Assembly (NCBI GenBank): GCA_019313605.1
Contig: JAFDAW010000060.1
Coordinates: 1 to 11,726 of the forward strand
Origin: Deltaproteobacteria bacterium
GTDB lineage: Bacteria > Myxococcota_A > UBA9160 > SMWR01
Direction of reading: 5' to 3'
Length of the DNA: 11,726 bases
The position numbers and the translations under genes are program-made. Below, piece after piece: positions 5,953 through 11,726 of the stretch. The notes beneath the pieces were generated by a model. It saw nothing but the letters and a program-made list of their open reading frames with translations, was not told where the DNA came from and did no database searches. Numbering within the stretch: the first letter of the stretch is position 1; the number at the start of each line of letters is the position of its first letter.

Positions 5953-6909
5953 TCAGGCGCGAACGAAGCGGATACGCCGGTCGCCAGTGATGCGGACAAT
6001 TTCGCCGCTCCGCGGCGGGATGATCTCTCCGTCGACGGTAAATCCAGCATCGAGCCGGAGTTCTACTTCCTTGGCATTGCGGCTCGTATAGCCCGGTTCT
6101 GACTTCACGAAGGCCGGGGGCTTGCCGCAGAGGATGCCGGGTGCAGCCAGGGCGATGTGATCGCTGCCGCTGGCCACCGAGGTGAACCGAACCGGCGCTT
6201 TCTCCTGCCCCCAAAATGGGTTGGCCTTGAGGAACAGGCGCTGCAGGCTCGATGCGATGAGCAGCGTGAACTCTCCGCCATCCATGTGTTCACCGTCGAG
6301 CAGGACTTGGGCCTTGTCGGGCATGAGTACACCGTCCAGGCGCCCAAGGATCGCTCGCACGAGCAATCCCGCAGTCACCATGCCCGCGCCGAGGGAGCCC
6401 TGGCTCCTGCCGCTCGGAAAGAGGCTGTGGGTGAGGTCGATCGCGCGATGAATCATGCCGGCACCGAAGAAGAATCCATAGTGGACCCTGCGATCTCGCA
6501 GCGTTTCGACGCGCAGCAGCGGGCGGTCCACCATGTGGCCTTCGAGTCGCCCCGCGCGGATGTTGTCCAGCAAGCGCTTCAATCCCTTGGCGGGGTTGCG
6601 GTGCGCGCCGATATCCAGCGCGGTCATGTTCGTGCGTCCACCCCGTAGCGGCGCCACCATCGGAATGTTCGGGAAATCATCGGTGGTCAACATCTGCGTC
6701 AGCGTATATTGAAGTGTGCCGTCGCCTCCGTTGACCGCGAGCAGTTCGATGTCCTGGCGCGCGAGGCTCGCCAGGGCTTCGGGGACCGCTCGAACGCTCG
6801 TCGTCTCGATATGGGAGACTTCCGGATAATCCTTCAGCATCTGAAGGATTTTCCTCACCTGGGGATTGCTCCGGCCAGCGCGGAGATTGTTCAATAAGCC
6901 AATTCGCAC
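5953..6909 (-). CDS. Diacylglycerol-kinase-family lipid kinase
   Basis: A 318-residue soluble or membrane-peripheral lipid kinase (DAGK catalytic domain, NAD-kinase/YegS superfamily). The N-terminal domain shows RIGLLNNLRAGR at 2-13 (the usual N..sG phosphate-binding loop) and NGGDGT at 60-65, the nucleotide-binding signature. The C-terminal beta-sandwich carries the conserved VDGE at 292-295. The usual GTxND loop is replaced by PLRGGRTNMTALD (87-99), a variant that keeps the Asn. Probable reaction: ATP-dependent phosphorylation of diacylglycerol to phosphatidate; another lipid alcohol is possible. The start is GTG at 6909 with AGGAG (6918-6922, minus) 8 nt upstream. It follows the CrtC-like gene by 19 bp and precedes the Tam41-like gene by 7 bp, so co-transcription is very likely. 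Phosphatidate would be the substrate of the next protein. Confidence 0.88.
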   Translation of the reverse strand: MRIGLLNNLRAGRSNPQVRKILQMLKDYPEVSHIETTSVRAVPEALASLARQDIELLAVNGGDGTLQYTLTQMLTTDDFPNIPMVAPLRGGRTNMTALDIGAHRNPAKGLKRLLDNIRAGRLEGHMVDRPLLRVETLRDRRVHYGFFFGAGMIHRAIDLTHSLFPSGRSQGSLGAGMVTAGLLVRAILGRLDGVLMPDKAQVLLDGEHMDGGEFTLLIASSLQRLFLKANPFWGQEKAPVRFTSVASGSDHIALAAPGILCGKPPAFVKSEPGYTSRNAKEVELRLDAGFTVDGEIIPPRSGEIVRITGDRRIRFVRA

Positions 6910-6917
6910 GGACTAAG

Positions 6918-6922
6918 CTCCT
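6918..6922 (-). promoter_or_regulatory. Ribosome binding site of the lipid kinase
   Basis: AGGAG on the minus strand with 8 nt to the GTG at 6909. It fills most of the 19-bp gap behind the upstream gene, leaving no room for a separate promoter. Confidence 0.6.
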
Positions 6923-6928
6923 AAGATC

Positions 6929-8056
6929 CTAGTTTCCGGTTTGCGTAACTTTCGGGGGGAGGGGATTCGTATATGTGACCGTCGTGATGCCGGAACCCTT
7001 TATCACAGTCTCCGGGGTGTGCTGCCCCACCAGCAGTCTGACCTCAAGCAGTCTGACCTCAAACGACGCGCGCGCCCACACTCGGTGTGGACGCAGGCGG
7101 AATGATAACAGGAATCTAAACGGTTGGGGGATCGCCTCCAGTGGATTGATATCGGCCAGTCGCGGGCCGGTCTGAATCACGCCCTCGAGCCCGGCACTGC
7201 TGATTCGCAACTTTGCCGGTGTAGGATAATCCCTACTATTGCCGATTGAAGAATCGACCCCATCCAGCTCGAAGTCGCTGGTTTGATAAAGCAATTTGCC
7301 GTCGCGCGCGACCGCCAACCAGCGCTCACGCTCGCCAGACGGTGCTGTCCGGTCCGTGACGTAAATGGACGGCTCAGCGCCGCCCGTGGACGAGAATTCG
7401 ATTCTCCGCAGCGCGAGGTCCGCCTCGCTTTCTTCCATCCAGGTGTGGGTGATCGTGATCGTTCCGCGCACAGAAGCGGTCTCGTCCATCCCCTCGAGCC
7501 AGATGGTTCCCGTCACCGGAGTTCCCAATTCCAGCAGGTCGAACGGGTAGGGGTCGTTCGCAGCCTCTGGCCATCCCACCGGTCCATTCGGCGAGTATTG
7601 AAACGCGACGCGGATCCCGCGTTTCGTGCTGTCGTATTCCAGCCGGTGCATCGCAGCGCTTTGATCGAAGATGCTCGATCCGATCTCGATGCGATCGCCT
7701 TTTGGGCCCAGCGTCCAGCGCTTCTTGCGCCGGCCGTTGCGAAACTCGGTTCGCTTTCCGTTCGGATCGATGAGTTGCCAGGTCGCGATCGCGGTTCGAT
7801 CGCCGGGACCTTCGTTGGTGATCAGGAACCGGGCGAAGAGGTGATGGTCCGAGTCGAAGTGCGCGACGATGTTCCAGTACTCAGACGCGGTGTCGCTGTC
7901 GCCGAGATGCGACAACCGGTCTCCGCGTGCGGATGCCATCGCGGCCAGCGGTGCGAGCAGGACGGCGGCCGCGAATCCGCTGGCCAGCCATCGCCTTCGA
8001 TGGAGTCGTCGGCCCCGGCACTGCGCGGGTTCTGGTGCGCTTGTTCGCAAGCTCAA
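6929..8056 (-). CDS. Secreted CrtC/Svf1-like lipocalin-type protein
   Basis: A 375-residue probable periplasmic protein. The N-terminus has a basic stretch (RRLHRRRW, 16-23), a hydrophobic core (about 24-40) and a likely signal-peptidase site after AMA (38-40). The mature part is rich in alternating beta-strand patterns: EYWNIVAHF (59-67), HLFARFLITNEGPGD (72-86), WTLGPKGDRIEIGSS (114-128) and a second half around TGTIWLEGM (182-190) and GTITITHTWME (198-208). This two-barrel look resembles the CrtC/AttH and Svf1 lipocalin-like families, which bind hydrophobic ligands; the assignment is from pattern memory. It could carry or modify a lipid made by the operon. The start is TTG at 8056: GAGGG (8063-8067, minus) lies 6 nt upstream and the TTGA overlaps the stop of the preceding gene. 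An open frame extends to 8731 but there it only shadows that gene. Confidence 0.65.
   Translation of the reverse strand: MSLRTSAPEPAQCRGRRLHRRRWLASGFAAAVLLAPLAAMASARGDRLSHLGDSDTASEYWNIVAHFDSDHHLFARFLITNEGPGDRTAIATWQLIDPNGKRTEFRNGRRKKRWTLGPKGDRIEIGSSIFDQSAAMHRLEYDSTKRGIRVAFQYSPNGPVGWPEAANDPYPFDLLELGTPVTGTIWLEGMDETASVRGTITITHTWMEESEADLALRRIEFSSTGGAEPSIYVTDRTAPSGERERWLAVARDGKLLYQTSDFELDGVDSSIGNSRDYPTPAKLRISSAGLEGVIQTGPRLADINPLEAIPQPFRFLLSFRLRPHRVWARASFEVRLLEVRLLVGQHTPETVIKGSGITTVTYTNPLPPKVTQTGN
7032..7061. repeat. Perfect in-frame 15-bp tandem duplication
   Basis: AGCAGTCTGACCTCA occurs at 7032-7046 and exactly again at 7047-7061. On the minus strand it encodes EVRLL twice in a row (about residues 333-342) near the C-terminus of the CrtC-like protein, where it would lengthen a beta-strand or loop by five residues. 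Perfect identity indicates a recent slippage event. Confidence 0.85.
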
Positions 8057-9300
8057 TCGACACCCTCGAGATTCTGCTGCGATTCGACCGGCTGCTGTTC
8101 CGGCTCCGATTGAGACGTCTCGTCCCAGGCTTCGATTCGAATTCCGCGAGACTTCTCGAACAGCGCCTGCAGGATGCGCTCGATGTGAAATCCCATACAG
8201 ACGACGGTCCAGATCGCGACCATCACCATCCCGAGATCCGGTCGCCCGCCGAGGGTTCCCACGCTGAGCAGCAGCAGGTTCGGGTTGCGGCGGGCCGTGA
8301 TCGTGCGGAAAAGCGTATCGATCGGCCGCCAGCAGTGGGTTTCGATCTCGAACGCGAGGATGAAGATGCCCTCGAGCCCGCGCCCGAGCAGATAGCCCGC
8401 GATGACCACGATCGTGGCGGCGTCGACTCTCCCCGACGCAGCGAGGCCCCAAGCGAGGTACCAGAGGGGTGGATGGATCAGGTCGAGCGCGTGGTCGAAG
8501 ATGTGTCCGAAGGGGCTCGAGGTCAACGTGACGCGCGCGAGCTTGCCGTCGACGGTGTCGAGAAACGTCATCAGCCAGCCGCACACCAACCCCAACGCGA
8601 ATGAGCCCTTCCAGAAGAGCAGCCCCGCGACCAGTGCGAGGATCCAACTCAGCGCCGTCACGGTATTGGGTTGGACCTGGGCGCGCGCCAGCACGCGCAC
8701 GACGGCTGCCGCCGGGCGCGGCCAAAGCCACTTCGTGACCAGGTCGGTGGCACCCTTGTAGGACGAATCGAAGATGCGGTCTTCGATCTCGCGGATCTTC
8801 TCTGCGCGAGCGGGGTAGATGTACGGCGGGTCGTATTTGCGCAACTGCGCGGAGTAGGCGGGTGCGAGGTCGCCCGGTGCGGCGAGCCGGATGTCGCCCG
8901 TGGACGCCTCCGCCTCGGTTGGCTGCTCGCCCTCTGCTGCGCGTCGCAAGCGGCGCAAGGCTTCGGCGGCATGCTCGCCGTCTACGTGCGCGGCGACAGC
9001 GCCTCCCCAGCCGGCGTGTTGTTTGCGGTTCGCGACGAGAATCGTGTTGCTGGCCGCGAACAGACCCTTGACGAGCCGCTCGTCGAGAATGGCGTCGGAT
9101 CGAACGATCATCACGCTCGGCGCTTTCAGATCACTCGGCTGCTCGCTCGCGTCGAGCGAGCGGATGGATTCGCAACCAGCTCTCGCGAGGAGGCGGCGGT
9201 GGCGCTCAGAAGTGGTGAGCGACCAGATCTCGACTTCGCGAGCGCGCTCGTTTTCGATGATCCATGCCGAGGGGGCACTGCCAGCGGGGTACTGTGGCAT
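8053..9300 (-). CDS. CDP-alcohol phosphatidyltransferase with N-terminal extra domain
   Basis: A 415-residue two-part membrane enzyme. Residues about 190-380 hold the CDP-AP core with the complete signature: D248-TV-D251-G252-KL-A255-R256, eight residues, G265, D269 and D273; multiple membrane helices surround it. It transfers a phospho-alcohol between a CDP-activated partner and an alcohol, releasing CMP. The block EIEDRIFDSSYKGATDLVTK (171-190) and the PN at 211-212 resemble enzymes fused to a cytidylyltransferase, such as archaeal IPCT-DIPPS type proteins. Residues 1-140 (e.g. SVMIVRSDAILDERLVKGL, 62-80) look like a degenerate remnant of that domain without the LAGG nucleotide loop. ATG at 9300 is chosen; a longer frame (ATG at 9498) reads through tandem repeats and is rejected. 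First gene of the four-gene operon; its stop overlaps the next TTG start. Acceptor and head group are unknown. Confidence 0.9.
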   Translation of the reverse strand: MPQYPAGSAPSAWIIENERAREVEIWSLTTSERHRRLLARAGCESIRSLDASEQPSDLKAPSVMIVRSDAILDERLVKGLFAASNTILVANRKQHAGWGGAVAAHVDGEHAAEALRRLRRAAEGEQPTEAEASTGDIRLAAPGDLAPAYSAQLRKYDPPYIYPARAEKIREIEDRIFDSSYKGATDLVTKWLWPRPAAAVVRVLARAQVQPNTVTALSWILALVAGLLFWKGSFALGLVCGWLMTFLDTVDGKLARVTLTSSPFGHIFDHALDLIHPPLWYLAWGLAASGRVDAATIVVIAGYLLGRGLEGIFILAFEIETHCWRPIDTLFRTITARRNPNLLLLSVGTLGGRPDLGMVMVAIWTVVCMGFHIERILQALFEKSRGIRIEAWDETSQSEPEQQPVESQQNLEGVD

Positions 9301-9392
9301 CCGATTCCGCCGATGTTCGAGGGAGGCTTCGTGAGCGGCGGGCGAGAGTATCACAGGGCTAGGAGCTGGGTTAGCCTTGCCGCCCGGTCTGG
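9301..9392. promoter_or_regulatory. Divergent promoter region between CDP-AP operon and phosphoesterase
   Basis: The non-repetitive part of the 253-bp divergent gap should contain the promoter of the minus-strand lipid operon and perhaps that of the plus-strand gene. The only symmetry seen is a weak GGCTA (9357-9361) / TAGCC (9372-9376). No clear -35/-10 pair is recognisable. Confidence 0.35.
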
Positions 9393-9537
9393 TTGAGGGG
9401 CACCCCCTGATTCTGTTGGAGGGGCACCCCCCGATTCTGGTTGAGGGGCACCCCCGATTCGGTTGGAGGGGCCCCCCCTGATCCTGTTGGAGGGGCACCC
9501 CCTGATCCCGTTAGAGGGAAAAAGCCCCGTAATTCTG
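9393..9537. repeat. Tandem array of 22-25-bp GC-skewed repeats in a gene leader
   Basis: Five adjacent units begin with TTG(G)AGGGG: 9393-9415 (23 bp), 9416-9440 (25), 9441-9462 (22), 9463-9486 (24) and 9487-9510 (24). The consensus is TTGGAGGGGCACCCC, then CTGATTCTG. A sixth, degenerate unit (9511-9537) keeps TTAGAGGG, CCCC and ATTCTG around an AAAAA insert. The core GAGGGGCACCCC is intact in units 1, 2, 3 and 5; unit 4 has A changed to C. Each core can pair GGG with CCC. Unit lengths of 22-25 are not multiples of three, so the array is not coding. It ends 16 bp before the phosphoesterase GTG. Confidence 0.85.
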
Positions 9538-9540
9538 TGA

Positions 9541-9546
9541 GAGAGG
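9541..9546 (+). promoter_or_regulatory. Ribosome binding site of the phosphoesterase
   Basis: GAGAGG with 7 nt to the GTG at 9554. It follows directly after the repeat array and resembles the AGAGGG part of its last unit, so the site may itself derive from a repeat copy. Confidence 0.6.
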
Positions 9547-9553
9547 AAAGTCC

Positions 9554-10480
9554 GTGTTTTCTTTGGGGCATTTATCGGATCTTCACGCGACGCCCGTCGT
9601 CGTCAAGAATCCGCTCCAGCTGCTCAACAAGCGATTCTTCGGCTGGCTTTCCTGGCAGATCCGGCGCCAGCACTACCACCGCACCTCTGTCGTCGACGCG
9701 TTGATGGACGATTTGAGCCAGGCGCCCATCGACCACCTGGTGGTGACCGGTGACTTGACGAACCTTGCGCTCACATCGGAGTTCAGCGCCGCGCGAGAGG
9801 GATTGAAGCGGCTCGGTGACGCGCGGGACGTCTCGATCGTGCCGGGAAACCACGACGCCTACGTGCGCGTCGCGCAGTCCAAATCGTGGAGTCTCTGGTC
9901 GGACTATTTCGAATCCGACGAAGCGGATACCGCCGCGGAGGCTTCCGATCCCCGAGATCGATTTCCCACGCTGCGGATTCGCGGCCCGCTGGCTGTGGTC
10001 GGGCTGTGTTCCGCGCTGCCGACACGGCTGTTCGATGCGAGCGGAACCCTGGGTGATGCCCAACTCGATCGCCTCGAACGCATGCTTCACGGCCTCGCCG
10101 AACGCGACCTCTGTCGAGTGATTTCGATCCACCATCCGATTACCGTGGGCGCCACGCACACGCGGAGATGGTTGAGGGATGCGGAGCCGCTCCGGAGTGT
10201 CATCGGTCGCGCGGGTGCCGACCTCGTCGTGCACGGGCACAATCACCGCACGTTGATCGCAGAGATCGCTGGACCCAACGGCGCGATCCCGGTCGTCGGC
10301 GTGCGTTCGGCGTCCGACATCGGGCAGAGGGAGGAGCGCCGCGCCCAGTACCACGTCTACGAAATCGAGCGAAATCACGGAAGCGACGATCCGCGGTTTC
10401 GGATTGCGCTGCGAATCCGGGGGTACGATCGCGACTCGGGCCGATTTTGCGCCGAAGATGAGCGGGTGCTGGTGGGCTGA
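9554..10480 (+). CDS. Calcineurin-type metallophosphoesterase
   Basis: A 308-residue di-metal phosphoesterase, cytosolic by lack of a signal peptide. The five metal and catalytic blocks are complete and in order: SDLH (D9, H11), GDLTN (D67), GNHD (N99, H100), HHP (H193, H194) and GHNH (228-231). The order and spacing are those of class III cyclic-nucleotide phosphodiesterase, LpxH and related phosphatases; the substrate is not readable. The start is GTG at 9554, chosen for its good ribosome binding site and because the first metal motif follows within nine residues. It is divergent from the lipid operon and convergent with the nucleotidyltransferase gene (45-bp gap). Context allows a phosphatase step in phospholipid head-group maturation, but that is inference. 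Confidence 0.9.
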   Translation: MFSLGHLSDLHATPVVVKNPLQLLNKRFFGWLSWQIRRQHYHRTSVVDALMDDLSQAPIDHLVVTGDLTNLALTSEFSAAREGLKRLGDARDVSIVPGNHDAYVRVAQSKSWSLWSDYFESDEADTAAEASDPRDRFPTLRIRGPLAVVGLCSALPTRLFDASGTLGDAQLDRLERMLHGLAERDLCRVISIHHPITVGATHTRRWLRDAEPLRSVIGRAGADLVVHGHNHRTLIAEIAGPNGAIPVVGVRSASDIGQREERRAQYHVYEIERNHGSDDPRFRIALRIRGYDRDSGRFCAEDERVLVG

Positions 10481-10525
10481 CGGAATCTCGGGTGAGAGCG
10501 GCCGTCGCGGGTCGAATCCGCGCGC
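10481..10525. other. Gap between convergent genes, weak stem-loop
   Basis: CGCGG (10506-10510) and CCGCG (10518-10522) could pair over a 7-nt loop between the two convergent stop codons. Five base pairs with no T-tract make it at best a weak or factor-assisted termination site. Confidence 0.2.
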
Positions 10526-11326
10526 TCAACCCGCCGTTTCGCCTCGCGTCGACAAAATCTCCGACACCAGAGCGAGATCCGACGGTCGATCGACATCGAT
10601 GGCGGCTTCCGCAAACGGAAGGGACACCGCGCGGATTCGGCAGCCGATCGCGCGGGATGCGCGTTCGAGGGCTTCTTCGAAGCTGAGCCGGCGCAGCGCA
10701 AAGAGCAACAAGGTCATCGGGCCGAAGGCGCGCGCCAGTTTCCAGGGTTGCTTGCGAAAACTCTCCGCCTTGACCCAGAATTCGGCGGCGCGAAGGGCTT
10801 GCTGCGATCGGAACGCGAAGAGGTTGGCGCCCGAGTAGCCACCGTCTCGAAATCGCAGATAGGTCCGGGTGGTCGAGGGATAGGCGGCTCGAAGCACCGA
10901 TTCGGCCACGACTCCCACGGCCAAGTCAGCGTCCGATTGATCGGCGCACGCCGCGAAGTGATCGATGATTTCTGGCGTCAACAGCGCGTGATCCGCCGTG
11001 GTGACGAATACCCGATCTCCGAGCCAGTGATTGTTCAGCGCGTCCTGCACACTGCGACTCGGCGACGGGAGGCTCGCGTGGCAGGTGATCTCGCCGCGGG
11101 TCTCGAGTTCGCGGAGTTCGGCGACGGCTTCGAAAGCGCCCGGATCGTCGATACTCACCGCGATGCGATCGACGCTCGCCGAAGCGCGCAGGGCGCGAAC
11201 GACGCGAACCAACATCGGCACCCCGACCACGTCGAGGAGGGCCCGGTGGGTATCGCCCTGGACTTCTGCGAACGGATTTTCCGCGTCGCGACGCCCTGCG
11301 AGTACGAGTGAATTGAACCCGTTCAT
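10526..11326 (-). CDS. GT-A nucleotidyltransferase (MobA/sugar-phosphate NTP transferase type)
   Basis: A 266-residue cytosolic enzyme of the NTP_transf_3-like GT-A fold, expected to activate a phosphorylated small molecule with CTP or another NTP. Visible motifs are LVLAGRRD (7-14; the usual LAGG loop altered to LAGRR), HRALLDVVGVPML (27-39; the usual Lys is R28), TTADHALL (109-116, metal ligand D112), YSGANLF (164-170) and DVDRPSDL (244-251, second acidic site). The nucleotide loop is thus a variant, though the acidic residues are kept. ATG at 11326 is chosen with AGAGG (11336-11340, minus) 9 nt upstream; the earlier start at 11413 would overlap the ABC gene. It follows the ABC gene by 31 bp, probably co-transcribed. 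It could supply a CDP-activated head group to the CDP-alcohol transferase; the substrate is unknown. Confidence 0.85.
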   Translation of the reverse strand: MNGFNSLVLAGRRDAENPFAEVQGDTHRALLDVVGVPMLVRVVRALRASASVDRIAVSIDDPGAFEAVAELRELETRGEITCHASLPSPSRSVQDALNNHWLGDRVFVTTADHALLTPEIIDHFAACADQSDADLAVGVVAESVLRAAYPSTTRTYLRFRDGGYSGANLFAFRSQQALRAAEFWVKAESFRKQPWKLARAFGPMTLLLFALRRLSFEEALERASRAIGCRIRAVSLPFAEAAIDVDRPSDLALVSEILSTRGETAG

Positions 11327-11357
11327 TGAGAGCGGCCTCTGTGAAGCTCTGAGAGGG

Positions 11358-11726
11358 TCAGGATGCGGCGCGATCGGAGCTATTAGAGGCTTCGATCTCC
11401 GTACATTTTCCATCGGCGATTCGGTAGATCCGGTCGGCCACGCCCATCAGCGCCGGTTGGTGCGAGATGGCGAGCACGGTCGCGCGTCCGCGCAGCGCTT
11501 CGATGGCCGTCAGTACGAAGGCTTCGCTTTCCGGATCGAGGGCCGTCGTCGCCTCATCGAAGACCAGCAACTTTGCGCCGTGAACCAGCGCGCGCGCGAT
11601 CGCAATTCGCTGCCGCTGGCCGCCCGAAAGTCGCATGCCGCGCTCGCCCACCGAGCAGTCGACACCCTCCGGAAGTTCCGAAACGAAATCCCACGCGCCG
11701 GCATCTCGGAGTGAACGTTCGATGTC
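11358..11726 (-). CDS. Exporter-type ABC transporter ATPase, C-terminal part (5' end outside window)
   Basis: The last 122 residues of an ABC protein, open to the window edge. They include VGERGMRLSGGQRQR (signature LSGGQ at residues 33-37 of the fragment), Walker B LLVFDE (53-58), the D-loop ALD and the switch His in ISHQ (H89). The preceding block DAGAWDFVSELPEG (8-21) is typical of MsbA-type exporters in which ATPase and membrane domain are fused. The C-terminal tail is short and Ser/Ala-rich. It lies directly upstream of the nucleotidyltransferase gene in the same direction. A lipid or glycolipid flippase is possible from context, but peptide and drug exporters share these motifs. Confidence 0.9.
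   Translation of the reverse strand, partial: DIERSLRDAGAWDFVSELPEGVDCSVGERGMRLSGGQRQRIAIARALVHGAKLLVFDEATTALDPESEAFVLTAIEALRGRATVLAISHQPALMGVADRIYRIADGKCTEIEASNSSDRAAS

Noticed and set aside
8057..8731. N-terminal extension of the lipocalin-like protein to 8731
   Set aside because: This part is a shifted-frame shadow of the CDP-alcohol transferase; the TTG at 8056 has a good ribosome binding site and directly precedes a signal peptide.
8727..9396. 241-codon plus-strand frame (8671-9396) opposite the CDP-alcohol transferase N-terminus
   Set aside because: No ribosome binding site or family pattern; it is antisense to a gene whose frame continues into the conserved CDP-AP core.
9301..9498. 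N-terminal extension of the CDP-alcohol transferase to an ATG at 9498
   Set aside because: It would translate the tandem repeats as a Pro/Gly/Arg repeat peptide; the repeat lengths are not multiples of three and ATG 9300 gives a normal protein.
9393..9537. CRISPR array or G-quadruplex
   Set aside because: Units are adjacent with no unique spacers, so it is not CRISPR. G-runs are about 20 nt apart with complementary C-runs between, so hairpins are favoured over a canonical quadruplex.

Overview
The window is dense, GC-rich bacterial chromosome (about 60-65 % GC by eye). It holds eleven complete protein genes plus the 3' end of a twelfth, and no RNA gene, insertion sequence or CRISPR array that I can see. 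The gene style suggests a deltaproteobacterium-like lineage (Myxococcota, Desulfobacterota or Binatota type): gaps are short, GTG and TTG starts are frequent, TCGA-rich words are common, and there is a GPH-family transporter and a two-domain CDP-alcohol phosphatidyltransferase. That placement is inference and weak.

Left part (1-3708). A palindromic repeat block (1-91) lies at the 3' end of a GPH/MelB-type cation symporter gene (minus strand). The symporter is divergent from a SufR/COG2345-like winged-helix regulator with a cysteine cluster. Their shared upstream region contains two perfect inverted repeats of 11 and 10 bp, which are good operator or leader-hairpin candidates. Next come a short-chain dehydrogenase (minus) and a divergent DUF192 lipoprotein gene (plus), with a 10-bp palindrome between them.

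Centre (3709-9300). A histidine-box membrane desaturase/hydroxylase gene (plus) overlaps tail-to-tail with the last gene of a tight four-gene minus-strand operon. In transcription order the operon encodes a CDP-alcohol phosphatidyltransferase with an extra N-terminal domain, a secreted CrtC/Svf1-like lipocalin-type protein, a diacylglycerol-kinase-family lipid kinase, and a protein whose motifs resemble Tam41, the mitochondrial phosphatidate cytidylyltransferase. Read together, the operon could encode DAG to phosphatidate (kinase), phosphatidate to CDP-DAG (Tam41-like) and CDP-DAG to phospholipid (CDP-alcohol transferase), with a periplasmic lipid-binding protein. This is the most interesting system in the window.

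Right part (9301-11726). A run of five 22-25-bp tandem repeats with a sixth degenerate copy forms the leader of a calcineurin-type metallophosphoesterase gene (plus). Convergent to it are a GT-A nucleotidyltransferase gene and, just upstream of that, the 3' end of an exporter-type ABC ATPase (minus). A nucleotidyltransferase, a phosphatase and an exporter next to a CDP-alcohol transferase fit synthesis and export of a head-group-modified lipid or phosphodiester, but the head group cannot be read from sequence.
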